Counted from the stretch's first letter, positions 45,049 to 54,486 are shown. The stretch: 64,000 bases of DNA from Roseiarcus sp963813195 (GCA_963813195.1 CAWEYC010000034.1:248001-312000), one strand, 5' to 3'. Program-made: numbers and translations. The notes: a model not told the origin generated them from the sequence alone.

Positions 45049-46482
45049 TCACTTGCCGTCTGGCGTGCGCAGGCCGATCCACTTGTTCTTCACCTGATCG
45101 AAATGCACCCGCGGATCATATTCCGCGACCGCCACGCCCAAGGTCCTGATCGACAGGCGGCCGATCGACGACAGCAAGTTGTAGGAATTGACCACCTGAT
45201 CGTGCTCGGCGATCACCAATTGCACGCGCGCGTTGAGAAGCGTCTGCTGAGCGTTGAGCACGTCGAGCGTCGTGCGCTGGCCGACCTTGGCCTCCTCGCG
45301 CACGCCGGCGAGCGCGACCTCGGCGGCCTGGACCTGCGCCTTGGCCGCCCGCAAGATGCCGAGCGAATTCTGGTTAAGGCCCCAGGCGGAGACCACAAAC
45401 GCGCGCACGTTGTCACGCTGCAGGTCGGTTTGCAGCTCTTGCTGTCCAAGCTGCTCCTTGGCTTGCCGCGTCGTCGCATAAGTCAAGCCGCCGTCGTAGA
45501 TCGGGACGGTGACCTGCGCCATCACGAGGCCGGTGAGCGCCTGGTTGCCGTTCGGAAAGCCCGTCACGTCGAAGCGCTTGTTGATCGACCCCGTCAGGCC
45601 GACCGTCGGATAGAGCGCGCCCTCGCTGATTTTTATCGCGAGCGCCGCGGCGTCGACTCCGTGCAGCATCGCCACGATCGCGGGATGCTCCACCTGCGAG
45701 ATCGCCACCGCGTCCGACAAGGTCTTCGGCAACTGTTTCGACACCGGAGCTACCGGCGAGAGGCTTCTAGGTTCGTCGCCGATCTCCTTGCGATAATTGG
45801 CGACCGAGGTTTGCAGGTTCGATTGCGCGGTCAGCGCGGTCGCCCGCGCGCCGGCGAGACTGGCCTCCGCCTGCGCCACGTCGGTGCGCGTGACTTCGCC
45901 GACGTTGAAACGATCCTGCGTCTGCCGGAGCTGCTCCTGGAGAACCTCGACGTTGTTGCGGTCGAGATCCAGGATCGCCGTGTTCTGGAGGACGTCCATA
46001 TAGTAAGTGACGGCGGTGAGCAGCACGTTCTGCTCGGTGTTGCGCAGTTGTTCGCGCGCGCCGAGCACGCCGGATTCGGCCTGGCGGATCGAGTTGATGG
46101 TTCGATTGCCGTTCCAGACGTTTTCCGTGACGTTGACGCCGTAGCCGCGAGGCCGGGAGGTCTGTTCAAAAGTGCTCGCGCCGCCGGCAACGGCGCCCTC
46201 GCCCGTGGCTTGAAAATTCTCAACCCCTGCGTCGGCTTCAGCGGAGACAGTCGGCAGGTACCCAGCGTTCGCCTTGGGGATATTTTCGTCCTGCACGCGC
46301 ACCGCGGCGCGCTGCTGGTTGATGTCGGGATTGCTGAGATAGGCTTTGGCCAAGGCGCCGCCCAACGTCTCGGCGTTCGCCGCCGACGCGGACAGGGCGG
46401 CGCAGATTATCGCCGCCATCGCTCCGCCCCGCCACCCCCGCAGCGAGATGCGACGCCTCGTCAATCCATTTATACAGTTCAT
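45049..46482 (-). CDS. tolC: TolC family outer-membrane efflux protein
   Basis: Outer-membrane channel of type I secretion and multidrug efflux, 477 residues, exported by a signal peptide ending SASAANA. Two internally repeated helical halves are evident: LAKAYLSNPDINQQRAAVR at the start and KAQVQAAEVALAGVREEAKV with VGQRTTLDVLNAQQTLLNA near the end. The start is ATG 46482; an open frame continues upstream without support. No inner-membrane partner is adjacent, so it probably serves several exporters. Confidence 0.93.
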   Translation of the reverse strand: MNCINGLTRRRISLRGWRGGAMAAIICAALSASAANAETLGGALAKAYLSNPDINQQRAAVRVQDENIPKANAGYLPTVSAEADAGVENFQATGEGAVAGGASTFEQTSRPRGYGVNVTENVWNGNRTINSIRQAESGVLGAREQLRNTEQNVLLTAVTYYMDVLQNTAILDLDRNNVEVLQEQLRQTQDRFNVGEVTRTDVAQAEASLAGARATALTAQSNLQTSVANYRKEIGDEPRSLSPVAPVSKQLPKTLSDAVAISQVEHPAIVAMLHGVDAAALAIKISEGALYPTVGLTGSINKRFDVTGFPNGNQALTGLVMAQVTVPIYDGGLTYATTRQAKEQLGQQELQTDLQRDNVRAFVVSAWGLNQNSLGILRAAKAQVQAAEVALAGVREEAKVGQRTTLDVLNAQQTLLNARVQLVIAEHDQVVNSYNLLSSIGRLSIRTLGVAVAEYDPRVHFDQVKNKWIGLRTPDGK

Positions 46483-46804
46483 CGCAGCCTCTTCGGGACG
46501 CCCCAAACCCGACGCCAATCCCGCCCCTCGACAACACCGATACATCCCGCCCCGATTTCGCGTTCACCCCAATCTCGCGGGCAAGCGTACACGATTCGTG
46601 AGAAATACAGGATTAACGCAACTGTCCATACTTACAAGCAATTGTACATCGTCAGCCAGCGCTCGTATCGCTTCTTGAAGCGGATCGGGAAAGATTTCCG
46701 CCAAGCGTCGCAAACATGCGACACCTGCCCGGGATTTCCGCTGACATCAACGACCGAACAGGCCAAACGGCCTGTGCGCGGCTTCACAATGTCGCGACAT
46801 GCCC
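46483..46804. promoter_or_regulatory. 322-base gap between pcm and tolC, with hairpin
   Basis: A non-coding gap that includes the tolC promoter region. An AT-richer stretch lies at about 46590-46660, suited to a promoter, but I cannot assign boxes with confidence. A perfect 7-bp stem ACAGGCC-aaac-GGCCTGT is at 46758-46775, just downstream of pcm. It lacks a T-run, so it may be a hairpin end rather than a full terminator. Confidence 0.4.
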
Positions 46805-47476
46805 TCAGAACGCGAAGCTCGGCGCTCGGCGGAATTCGTCGATCGTCGCGGCGCGGGTCTCGAACAGTGTGCGCTGACTGATTCCCGCGGCCGATTTTTC
46901 AATCAGCACCGCTTCCTGGGCGCCGTCCCGCGCCTCGATCCCGACGAGGCGGCCGCCGACCGCGAGCTGCGCGATCAGCGCGTCCGGCAGGCATTCGTAG
47001 GCGCCGTTGATGAGGATCACGTCGAACGGCCCTTTGCCCGGCGCGCCCGCGGCGAGATCGCCCACGACGATCTCGATCCCGGCCTTGCCGGCGAGCACGC
47101 GCCGGGCGGCCTCGGCCGCGCCAGCGTCCGATTCGAGCGCCACGACGCGGGCACCGAGGTTTTCGAGGATCGCCGCGCTGTATCCCGAGCCGCCGGCGAC
47201 GTCGAGCGCGCGTGCGCCCGGCGCGACGACCGCGGCTTGCACCAAGCGGGCGAGGGTCAGCGGCGCCAGCAGACGGCGCCGGCTCGAACCCAGCGCGGGC
47301 TGATCGCTATCGAGGTAGGCGAGCCCCGCCAGCGCCGGCGCGACGAACGATTCGCGCGGAACGTCCAGAAACGCCGTGAGCAGGTTGAGATCGGTGACGT
47401 CGCCGACCCGCAATTGCCCGTTGACCATATTCAGGCGCTGCTCGATCGAAGCTTGCGCCGAAGGAGTTGAAGCCAT
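46805..47476 (-). CDS. pcm: Protein-L-isoaspartate O-methyltransferase-like
   Basis: SAM-dependent methyltransferase (223 residues) of the Pcm family, which repairs isoaspartyl residues. The SAM loop is DVAGGSGYSAAILENLGA, with acidic strand end VVALESD. The N-terminal MVNGQLRVGDVTD and FLDVPRESFVAP fit the Rhizobiales form found upstream of tolC. The start at 47476 was chosen; the open frame upstream enters the tRNA-Cys. Some divergence from the E. coli substrate-binding loop means that the enzymatic specificity is less certain than the fold. Confidence 0.85.
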   Translation of the reverse strand: MASTPSAQASIEQRLNMVNGQLRVGDVTDLNLLTAFLDVPRESFVAPALAGLAYLDSDQPALGSSRRRLLAPLTLARLVQAAVVAPGARALDVAGGSGYSAAILENLGARVVALESDAGAAEAARRVLAGKAGIEIVVGDLAAGAPGKGPFDVILINGAYECLPDALIAQLAVGGRLVGIEARDGAQEAVLIEKSAAGISQRTLFETRAATIDEFRRAPSFAF

Positions 47477-47536
47477 TCGCGTCGCCCCGCCAAGTTGCGA
47501 GCCATGGCCGCCGCCATCGCTCGGGAAAGTCATTTG

Positions 47537-47610
47537 TGGAGGCCTCGCCCGGAATCGAACCGGGGTGCAAGGATTTGCAGTCCTCTGCGTAGCCACTCCG
47601 CCACGAGGCC
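47537..47610 (-). tRNA. tRNA-Cys (anticodon GCA)
   Basis: Begins GGCCTCGTGGCGGAGTGG on the minus strand; the anticodon loop CTGCAAA carries GCA. The T-arm is CCCGG TTCGATT CCGGG, and the acceptor CGAGGCC pairs perfectly with the 5' end, ending T-CCA. Length is 74 bases. Confidence 0.96.
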
Positions 47611-47708
47611 ATGCCGAAGCGATCGCGCGCCGCGGCGACGCGGCTATAGCAAGTTTCGACGCGCGACGGCAAGGCTCCATTGTCCCGATGTGGAAAAGCG
47701 CCGACGGA

Positions 47709-48425
47709 TCAATCGTGCGACCACGGCGAATGACGAAGCAGAGGCAGGCCGAGAAAATAGGCCGCGATCGCGAGAAAGCCGATCTTCACCCAGAGTTGCG
47801 GTTGCAAGCCGTCGAAAACGGCGACGGAAGCGAGAGCGAACCACGCGAACGTGGCGGCAATGGTTAGAGCGCGCAGTTTCACCACGCGCAGGGGATGGAC
47901 GAACACCACCGGCGCGAACATCAGCGCCGTCGCCGCGACCGTCAGCACAGCATTCACCTGCCACGGCGCGCGCAGCACGAAGAGATAGAGCACGAAGACG
48001 TTCCACAACGCGGGAAAGCCGCGGAACCAGTGATCCTCGGTCTTCATGCGGGTGTCGGCGAAATAGAGCGCCGAGGCGATGGTGACGACCAGCCCCATCC
48101 AGAAGGCGACGGGGGTCGGCATCAGGTCGGAGCGCCAGAGGGCGACCACGGGAACGAGCACATAGGTGAGGAAATCGACGACCAGATCGAGAACGGCGCC
48201 GTCGATCGTCGCCGCGGTCTCGGTGACCCGCGCGGCGCGGGCCAGGGTTCCGTCGATTCCGTCGATGAAGAGCGCCAGCCCCAGCCACGCGAAGCAGGCG
48301 GCAAAATCGCGCTCGATCGCCGCGTACAGCGCGAGCACCGCCACCGCGCCACCGGACGCCGTGAACATATGCACTGAAAATCCTGCGGCGCGCCGAACCG
48401 GGATCGCCCTGTTCTCGATCGACAT
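47709..48425 (-). CDS. pcs: Phosphatidylcholine synthase
   Basis: A CDP-alcohol phosphatidyltransferase of 238 residues with about eight hydrophobic helices. The motif IDGIDGTLARAARV and the following GAVLDLVVD match the stretched DG..AR..G...D...D signature of Pcs, which makes phosphatidylcholine from CDP-diacylglycerol and choline. The step is typical of plant- and animal-associated Rhizobiales. The start is at ATG 48425, with an open frame upstream ignored. The tRNA-Cys lies downstream. Confidence 0.85.
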   Translation of the reverse strand: MSIENRAIPVRRAAGFSVHMFTASGGAVAVLALYAAIERDFAACFAWLGLALFIDGIDGTLARAARVTETAATIDGAVLDLVVDFLTYVLVPVVALWRSDLMPTPVAFWMGLVVTIASALYFADTRMKTEDHWFRGFPALWNVFVLYLFVLRAPWQVNAVLTVAATALMFAPVVFVHPLRVVKLRALTIAATFAWFALASVAVFDGLQPQLWVKIGFLAIAAYFLGLPLLRHSPWSHD

Positions 48426-48607
48426 GCCGACTCCTCGAGCTCGATGAGCTATTTCGAGCGGACGCCGAATCCGTCCCCCCCCCAAGCGCCGCCCTCGCCC
48501 ACAGCGCTTGTAGCCCCCAACCGGAGAACGCGGGCCCGGCGCGGCCGACCGCCACGAGCCGGGCGATCGTCTGGACAGCTAGAAAGCACGCATGCCACAA
48601 TAGAGCA

Positions 48608-49810
48608 ATGGCCGTTTCGCTCTCTGGGGATTTCGAGGACTGCGACGTTTTCGTCGTCGGCGCGGCTTTGGCGGGCCTCGCCGCCGCGATCGGTTTCGCC
48701 AGGGCTGGGTTTTCGGTGGTGTCCTGCGGGGCGCCCGAACGGCTCGGCCATGGGCGCACGGTCGCCCTGCTCGGCCGCTCGATCGATTTCCTCGCCGAAC
48801 TCGACGTCTGGCGCGAGATCGCGCCGCTCGCCGCGCCGTTGCGCTCGCTGCGGGTCATCGACGACACCGGCGGGCTCTTCCCGCCTCGGCCGGTCGAATT
48901 CCACGCCAACGAGATCGGGCTCGACGCTTTCGGCTGGAACATCGAGAACGCAATTCTGGGCGACAGGCTCGCCAGCGCGGCCAGCGGCCAATCGAACCTG
49001 CGCCGCATCGAATCGAAAGTCGTCAGCTTCGATTTCGCGGCCGCCCGCGCTCGGGTTCGTCTCGCCGACGGTCGGGCTTTCCAGGCGCGGCTGGTCGTCG
49101 GCGCGGACGGACGCGGCTCGCCGGCGCGCAAGGCGGCGGGGATCGAGGCGGGCGCCCATCCTTATCCCCAGAGCGCACTGACCGTTTTTCTCGCCCATAA
49201 GCGCCCGCATGACGATTATTCGACCGAATTTCACACGCGCCAGGGACCGTTCACCCTCGTTCCCCTGCCCGCGGCGCCCGACGCCCGTTTCCGTTCGAGC
49301 CTCGTCTGGGTCATGTCGCACGCCGAGGCCGCCAGGCGCGAGGCGCTCGACGACGCCGCGCTCGCCGGCGAGATCGAGGAGCAATCGCGTTCCCTGCTCG
49401 GGGCCGTGCGGATCGCTGGCGCGCGCGGGGTCTTCCCGATGGTGCGCCAGGTCGCGACGCGGCTCACCGCGGCGCGGCTCGCTCTGGTCGGCGACGCCGC
49501 GCACGCTCTTCCCCCGATCGGCGCGCAGGGCCTCAATCTCGGCCTGCGCGACGTCAAGGGCCTCATCGAAGCGGCGCGCGAGGCCGAGGGCGCCGATATC
49601 GGCGGCGCGCCGACGCTGGAGCGCTATTCCCGCTCGCGCGGCCCGGACATTGCGATCCGCACGGCCGCGGTCGACGGATTGAACCGATCGCTGCTCGCGC
49701 ATTTCGCGCCGATCGACGCCGCCCGCGGCATTGGCCTGGCCGCCCTCGGGGCGATCGGCCCGCTGCGGCGCTTCGTCATGCGCGAAGGGGTCGCGCCGGG
49801 ATTGGGGTGA
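48608..49810 (+). CDS. UbiH/COQ6 family FAD monooxygenase
   Basis: A flavin monooxygenase of 400 residues, of the UbiH/UbiF/VisC/COQ6 group that hydroxylates the ubiquinone ring. The N-terminal dinucleotide loop reads VVGAALAGLAAAIGFARAG, where the usual middle Gly of GxGxxG is Ala. The VVGADGRGSPAR segment and the flavin-ribityl LVGDAAHALPPIGAQGLNLG are canonical. Which ring position it modifies cannot be told. It is convergent with ribE (18-base gap). Confidence 0.87.
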   Translation: MAVSLSGDFEDCDVFVVGAALAGLAAAIGFARAGFSVVSCGAPERLGHGRTVALLGRSIDFLAELDVWREIAPLAAPLRSLRVIDDTGGLFPPRPVEFHANEIGLDAFGWNIENAILGDRLASAASGQSNLRRIESKVVSFDFAAARARVRLADGRAFQARLVVGADGRGSPARKAAGIEAGAHPYPQSALTVFLAHKRPHDDYSTEFHTRQGPFTLVPLPAAPDARFRSSLVWVMSHAEAARREALDDAALAGEIEEQSRSLLGAVRIAGARGVFPMVRQVATRLTAARLALVGDAAHALPPIGAQGLNLGLRDVKGLIEAAREAEGADIGGAPTLERYSRSRGPDIAIRTAAVDGLNRSLLAHFAPIDAARGIGLAALGAIGPLRRFVMREGVAPGLG

Positions 49811-49828
49811 TGACGAGCGGGCTTCAGG

Positions 49829-50452
49829 TCACGCCGGCGCCGAATCGCCGCGCCCCGCCTCGATGAGCCGCGCCGCGTAGCGCGCCATCTGGTCGACTTC
49901 GATGTTGACGCGGTCGCCCGCCTGGCGCGCGCCCCACGTCGTCACCGCCAGCGTATGGGGAATGAGCAGAACCTCGAACGTCTCCCCGGCGACGGCGTTG
50001 ACCGTTAGCGAGGTTCCATCGAGCGCGACCGAGCCCTTGACGGCGATGAACTTGGCGAGCGCCGCCGGCGCGCGAAAGGTGAAATGCGCCATGCCGTCGA
50101 AGTCGCGGCGCGACAGGATTTCCGCGACGCCGTCGACATGCCCGCTGACCATGTGGCCGCCGAGTTCGTCGCCGACGCGCAGGGACCGTTCCAGATTGAT
50201 CTTGTCGCCCGCCCGCCATGTCGCCAGCGTCGTCACCGCCAGCGTCTCGGCGCCGACGTCGACGGAGAACTTGGCGCGATTGCCGCTCGGCGCGACATCG
50301 ACGACGGTGAGGCAGACGCCCGCATGCGCGATCGACGCGCCGATCGCGATCGAAGCCGCCTCGTAATCGCAGGCGACGCCGAAGCGCCGCAGCTCGCCGG
50401 CATTCTCGATTTCCAGGACTTCGCCGACGTCGCTGATCAGGCCCGTGAACAT
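49829..50452 (-). CDS. ribE: Riboflavin synthase subunit alpha
   Basis: Makes riboflavin from two lumazine molecules. The 207 residues consist of two similar lumazine-binding barrels: the first begins MFTGLISDVGEV with CLTVVDV, the second contains GTSLTVNAV. Start is 50452; an open frame continues upstream. It closes the operon glyA-nrdR-ribD-ribE. The ribH and nusB genes that often follow in this clade are not here. Confidence 0.94.
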   Translation of the reverse strand: MFTGLISDVGEVLEIENAGELRRFGVACDYEAASIAIGASIAHAGVCLTVVDVAPSGNRAKFSVDVGAETLAVTTLATWRAGDKINLERSLRVGDELGGHMVSGHVDGVAEILSRRDFDGMAHFTFRAPAALAKFIAVKGSVALDGTSLTVNAVAGETFEVLLIPHTLAVTTWGARQAGDRVNIEVDQMARYAARLIEAGRGDSAPA

Positions 50453-50481
50453 CGCATTCCCTTCCCCGCCCTCGCGGGACC

Positions 50482-51606
50482 TCAGCTCAGGCGCTCGAGG
50501 CGCCGCAAGGAATCGGCGCCGTAAGCGGCGGTTTCGATCTCGCGATAGCGCGCGCGATCGTCCAACGCCGCCAAGGCTGGCGCGTCGAGCGCCGGCAGCC
50601 CCGGTCTGCCCAACGGTTTGAGGGCGGTCAAGAGCACGACTTCGTCGGCGAGCCCGCGCGCGATCAATTGCGCGCCGATGCGCGGCCCCCCCTCGCTGAA
50701 GATGCGCGTCAGTCCGCGCCGCGCCAGCAGCCGCAGCGCCTCGACGAGTTCGACATGGCCTGACGCATCGGCAGCGACGCGTTGCACTTCGACGCCCCTC
50801 GCGGTCAGCGCCGCCTCGCGCTCGATGGGCGCCGCCGATGTCGCGATCGCCAGCGTCGGGAATTCGCCCGACGTCGCGCACAGGCGCGATTGCAGCGGCA
50901 GGCGCAGATGCGAATCGAGGATGACCCGCAGCGGTCGCGAATTGGCCCTCGGCAAGCGGACGGTCAGCAGCGGGTCGTCATCCCGCGCGGTGCCGATCCC
51001 CACCATGATCGCGTCGTGCAGCGAGCGCATGACCTGCACGCGCAGATTGGCGGCTTCGCCGGTGATCGCCAGACGTGTGTCGTGCTCGTCGCCCGCCGCG
51101 AAGCCGTCCGCTGTGCGCGCGAGCTTGAGCGTCACCATCGGCCGCCCCTCGGCGACGCGCAGGATATGGCCGCGATGGTCACGGCGCGCCGCCGCCGCGC
51201 CGGCGCCGACGCTCAGTTCGATCCCCGCGGCGCGCAGCAACGTCAGGCCGCGTCCGGCGACGCGCTCGTCTGGGTCCTCGAGCGCGCAGACGACGCGCCC
51301 GATGCCTGCCGCGACGATCGCCTCGGCGCACGGCGGCGTCGCCCCGAAATGCGAACACGGCTCCAGCGTCACGTAAAGCGTCGCGCCGCGCGCCGCCTGC
51401 CCGGCTTCGGCGATGGCGATCGGCTCGGCGTGTGGGCGCCCGCCGGGAGCGGTGACGCCGCGTCCGACGACGACGCCGTCGCGCACGATCAGCGCGCCGA
51501 CCGATGGATTGGGAGCCGCAAGCCCCATTCCGCGCCGGCCGAAGCGCAACGCGGCGGCCATCCACCGCTCGTCCTGCGCGGCGCGGTCCCCTTGCAGCGC
51601 GCTCAT
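50482..51606 (-). CDS. ribD: Bifunctional riboflavin biosynthesis deaminase/reductase
   Basis: Deaminase and reductase of the pyrimidine step of riboflavin synthesis (374 residues). The zinc site is HAEPIAIAEA and EPCSHFGATPPCAEAI, with His and both Cys present. The C-terminal reductase domain shows MVGIGTARDDDPLLTVR and IFSEGGPRIGAQL. The start at 51606 overlaps the nrdR stop by four bases. The same frame stays open upstream through nrdR and glyA, which is chance. Confidence 0.95.
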   Translation of the reverse strand: MSALQGDRAAQDERWMAAALRFGRRGMGLAAPNPSVGALIVRDGVVVGRGVTAPGGRPHAEPIAIAEAGQAARGATLYVTLEPCSHFGATPPCAEAIVAAGIGRVVCALEDPDERVAGRGLTLLRAAGIELSVGAGAAAARRDHRGHILRVAEGRPMVTLKLARTADGFAAGDEHDTRLAITGEAANLRVQVMRSLHDAIMVGIGTARDDDPLLTVRLPRANSRPLRVILDSHLRLPLQSRLCATSGEFPTLAIATSAAPIEREAALTARGVEVQRVAADASGHVELVEALRLLARRGLTRIFSEGGPRIGAQLIARGLADEVVLLTALKPLGRPGLPALDAPALAALDDRARYREIETAAYGADSLRRLERLS

Positions 51607-52112
51607 CGCACGGGAGAACGATTGCGCCGCGACTCGGCTTCCCCAGGCGACGGCGGTTCGGGCTCGGCCTCCAGTTCGCCGACGATCGCGTTGAAGTCTC
51701 GCGCTTCGCGGAAATTGCGATAGACCGAGGCGAAGCGCACATAGGCGATGTCGTCGAGACCTTTGAGCCCTTCCATCACGAGTTCGCCGATCCGCTCGGT
51801 CGAGATGTCGGCGTCGCCTTGGCTTTCCAGTTGCCGCACGATGCCGTTGATCATGCGCTCGACCCGCTCCGAGGAGACGGCGCGCTTGCGCAACGCCACC
51901 TCGACGGAACGCACCAACTTGTCGCGATCGAACGGCGCGCGGCGGCCGTTCTTCTTGACCACCATCAGTTCGCGCAACTGCACGCGCTCGAAAGTCGTGA
52001 AGCGGCCGCCGCAGTCCGAGCAGATGCGCCGCCGCCGAATCGAGGAGGCATCGTCGGTCGGGCGCGAATCCTTGACCTGCGTATCGAGTCCACCGCAATA
52101 GGGGCATCGCAT
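51603..52112 (-). CDS. nrdR: Transcriptional repressor NrdR
   Basis: A 169-residue ATP/dATP-sensing repressor of ribonucleotide-reductase genes. The zinc ribbon MRCPYCGG and ICSDCGGRFTTFER has all four cysteines. The ATP-cone follows in KKNGRRAPFDRDKLVRSV and TERIGELVMEGLKGLD. The C-terminus has an extra charged tail. It lies between glyA and ribD, in the usual order. Confidence 0.96.
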   Translation of the reverse strand: MRCPYCGGLDTQVKDSRPTDDASSIRRRRICSDCGGRFTTFERVQLRELMVVKKNGRRAPFDRDKLVRSVEVALRKRAVSSERVERMINGIVRQLESQGDADISTERIGELVMEGLKGLDDIAYVRFASVYRNFREARDFNAIVGELEAEPEPPSPGEAESRRNRSPVR

Positions 52113-52148
52113 CGGATCGAACCCCTCCTAAAGACCGCCGCGCGCCCG

Positions 52149-53450
52149 TCAGTAGATCGGGAAACGCCGGGTCAGTTCCGCCACACCGTCGCGCACGCGC
52201 GCCTCGAGCGGAGCATTCCCTGATTCGCCGTGCGCCGCCAAGCCATCGAGCGTCTCGACGATCAATTCGCCAACTCTTTTGAATTCGGCGACGCCAAAGC
52301 CCCGCGACGTCGCGGCGGGCGAGCCGAGCCGGATTCCCGAAGTCACCGCGGGCTTTTGCGGGTCGAAGGGGATGCCGTTCTTGTTGCAGGTGATGTGCGC
52401 GCGCCCCAGCGCAATCTCCGCCGCCTTGCCCGTGAGGCCCTTCGGCGTGAGATCGACCAGCATGAGATGATTGTCGGTGCCGCCGGTCACCAGGGCATAG
52501 CCGGCGCTGAGGATCGGCGCCGCCAGCGCCTTGGCGTTGGCGACGACCGCATGGGCGTAATTGCGGAATTCCGGCGTCAGCGCCTCGTGGAAGGAGACCG
52601 CCTTGGCGGCGATGACATGCATCAGCGGCCCGCCCTGCAGCCCGGGGAAGATGGCGGAATTGATCTTCTTGGCGAGATCCTCGTCGTTGGTGAGGATCAT
52701 GCCGCCGCGCGGGCCGCGCAGGGTCTTGTGCGTCGTCGTGGTGACGACATGGGCGTGCGGAAAGGGCGAGGGATGCGCCCCGCCCGCCACCAGACCGGCG
52801 AAATGCGCGATGTCGACGACGAAATAAGCGCCGACAGCGTCGCAGATGGCGCGGAAACGCTCGAAATCCCAGTGGCGCGCATAGGCCGACCCGCCGGCGA
52901 TGATCAGCTTCGGTCGATGCTCGCGCGCCAGCGCCTCGACCTGGTCCATGTCGATGCGATGGGTCTTGCGATCGACGCCGTAGGCGACCGGCTTGAACCA
53001 GCGGCCGGACATGTTCACCGGCGAGCCGTGCGTCAGGTGGCCGCCCGCCGCCAGATCGAGCCCCATGAAGACGTCGCCCGGCTGCATCAGCGCCATGAAC
53101 GCCCCCTGATTGGCCTGGCTGCCGGAATTGGGCTGGACGTTGGCGAAGCGGCAGGAAAACAACTGGCAGGCGCGCTCGATCGCCAGCTTTTCCGCGATGT
53201 CGACGAACTGGCAGCCGCCGTAGTAGCGCCGGCCGGGATACCCCTCGGCGTATTTGTTGGTGAGCACCGACCCCTGCGCCTCGAGCACCGCGCGCGAGAC
53301 GATGTTCTCCGAGGCGATCAGCTCGATCTCGTCGCGCTGGCGGTGGAGTTCGAGATCGACAGCGCGCGCGATTTCCGGGTCCGCGTCGGCCAGCGAAGCG
53401 GAAAAGAACGAATTGGAGCGAATCGACTGAGCGGCTGTGGCGTCGTTCAT
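52149..53450 (-). CDS. glyA: Serine hydroxymethyltransferase
   Basis: PLP enzyme (433 residues) that converts serine and tetrahydrofolate into glycine and 5,10-methylene-THF. The PLP lysine is in VVTTTTHKTLRGPRGG. YAEGYPGRRYYGGCQ and PNSGSQANQGAFMAL are strong signatures. The start is ATG 53450; the frame upstream is open but not supported. In a serine-cycle methylotroph this enzyme would have an extra role, but no other cycle gene is in the window. Confidence 0.96.
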   Translation of the reverse strand: MNDATAAQSIRSNSFFSASLADADPEIARAVDLELHRQRDEIELIASENIVSRAVLEAQGSVLTNKYAEGYPGRRYYGGCQFVDIAEKLAIERACQLFSCRFANVQPNSGSQANQGAFMALMQPGDVFMGLDLAAGGHLTHGSPVNMSGRWFKPVAYGVDRKTHRIDMDQVEALAREHRPKLIIAGGSAYARHWDFERFRAICDAVGAYFVVDIAHFAGLVAGGAHPSPFPHAHVVTTTTHKTLRGPRGGMILTNDEDLAKKINSAIFPGLQGGPLMHVIAAKAVSFHEALTPEFRNYAHAVVANAKALAAPILSAGYALVTGGTDNHLMLVDLTPKGLTGKAAEIALGRAHITCNKNGIPFDPQKPAVTSGIRLGSPAATSRGFGVAEFKRVGELIVETLDGLAAHGESGNAPLEARVRDGVAELTRRFPIY

Positions 53451-53784
53451 GGGCGCGTTTCCGAAGGGGTTTAGGGGCGAACGACAGGCGCGCGCCCGAG
53501 CTTGCCGCCGCATAGCATGGACCGGGGGCGGAGGCCAGAGAAGCAAAGGCGGAGGATTGGGGGAAGGCGGGTGAACGTGGCGCAGGCTCAGCCCGCGTTG
53601 AAGGATGACCCTCCATTTGGCAGGAAGGGCTACTCTCACGCATCACCAGCGGCGCGAGGCGATCAAGCGGGTGAAGAAGGGGAGGAGATCAAGCGGGTGA
53701 AGAAGGGCAAGAAGCGCTTGGCAAGATCGCGCGATCATATAACGTCAGCGGGTCGATGATTTCGAGGCTTAGCGAACCGCAGCC
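53451..53784. repeat. 334-base gap with a 21-bp direct repeat (53661-53707)
   Basis: The gap before the low-GC genes. GATCAAGCGGGTGAAGAAGGG occurs at 53661-53681 and again at 53687-53707, a 26-base period. A small plus-strand frame through it ends in Lys/Arg-rich sequence and is not convincing. The repeat lies exactly where base composition changes, so it may mark a junction. The glyA promoter must also be in this gap, but I see no clear boxes. Confidence 0.55.
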
Positions 53785-54486
53785 ATGACCAGCACCGTCA
53801 TAACCAGTCCTATCGATATCGTTCGCTTCGTCAGCATCGAAAACGAGCAATTTCTAACGTCATTGGCGAACAATAACGATGATCTTAAAATCGTTAATCA
53901 CATCCAAGGCTTATATAACGCGGCGATGTCCAACGTGACGGTTGAAGAAAATGATTATGTCATATTTCAGCTGTTGACCTTTACTCATTACCATTTTCTG
54001 TTTTCCGTGTCCTGCAATATGCGTTGTCATCTATCGGAGGCGTTCGCCTCGGCGCGGGCGGGCATTGATGCGGCACTGGTGGCCGCGCAAATCATCCACG
54101 ACCGCTCGTCCCAAGTGGCCTATGTCAAAAGAGAGAAGCCGTTTGATAAACTGTTACGGCATTTTCGAAATCTCGTGAAAGATAGCAAGCCACTTCCCCA
54201 TCCGCTCGTGCCAGCACTGATTAAGCTCCACGATTTATTTAGTTCATTCGCCAGTCACGCCGATATATACAGCTTTGTACACCGCGTGAAACGTGTCGAA
54301 AAGGATGGCAAGTCGGTTATGGCCGTCCAATATTTCCAGTTTGCGATCAACAAGATCGAGAGAAACATTCACATGACGTCGTTGTTACATACTTTCGTAA
54401 TGATCGTCGACGTGTTTTCCGACTTCCTCGTAGCTGAGCAAAAAACGGTTCCGGAGTTGTGGCAAAAAATGAACTACGCGAGCTAG
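53785..54486 (+). CDS. Hypothetical protein of low-GC insert
   Basis: A 233-residue soluble protein I do not recognise. It is mostly helical by eye, with LFSVSCNMRCHLSEAFASAR and DKLLRHFRNLVKDSKPLPHP as distinct parts. No signal peptide or catalytic motif is seen. Codon use is clearly AT-richer than the flanks, with many AAT, TTA and ATA codons rare elsewhere in the window. It is followed after 76 bases by a secreted repeat protein of the same composition. Horizontal origin is likely. Confidence 0.7.
   Translation: MTSTVITSPIDIVRFVSIENEQFLTSLANNNDDLKIVNHIQGLYNAAMSNVTVEENDYVIFQLLTFTHYHFLFSVSCNMRCHLSEAFASARAGIDAALVAAQIIHDRSSQVAYVKREKPFDKLLRHFRNLVKDSKPLPHPLVPALIKLHDLFSSFASHADIYSFVHRVKRVEKDGKSVMAVQYFQFAINKIERNIHMTSLLHTFVMIVDVFSDFLVAEQKTVPELWQKMNYAS

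Noticed and set aside
50482..53646. A 1054-codon frame through ribD, nrdR and glyA
   Set aside because: Only the last third (RibD) is a real protein; the upstream part is glyA and nrdR read in another frame.
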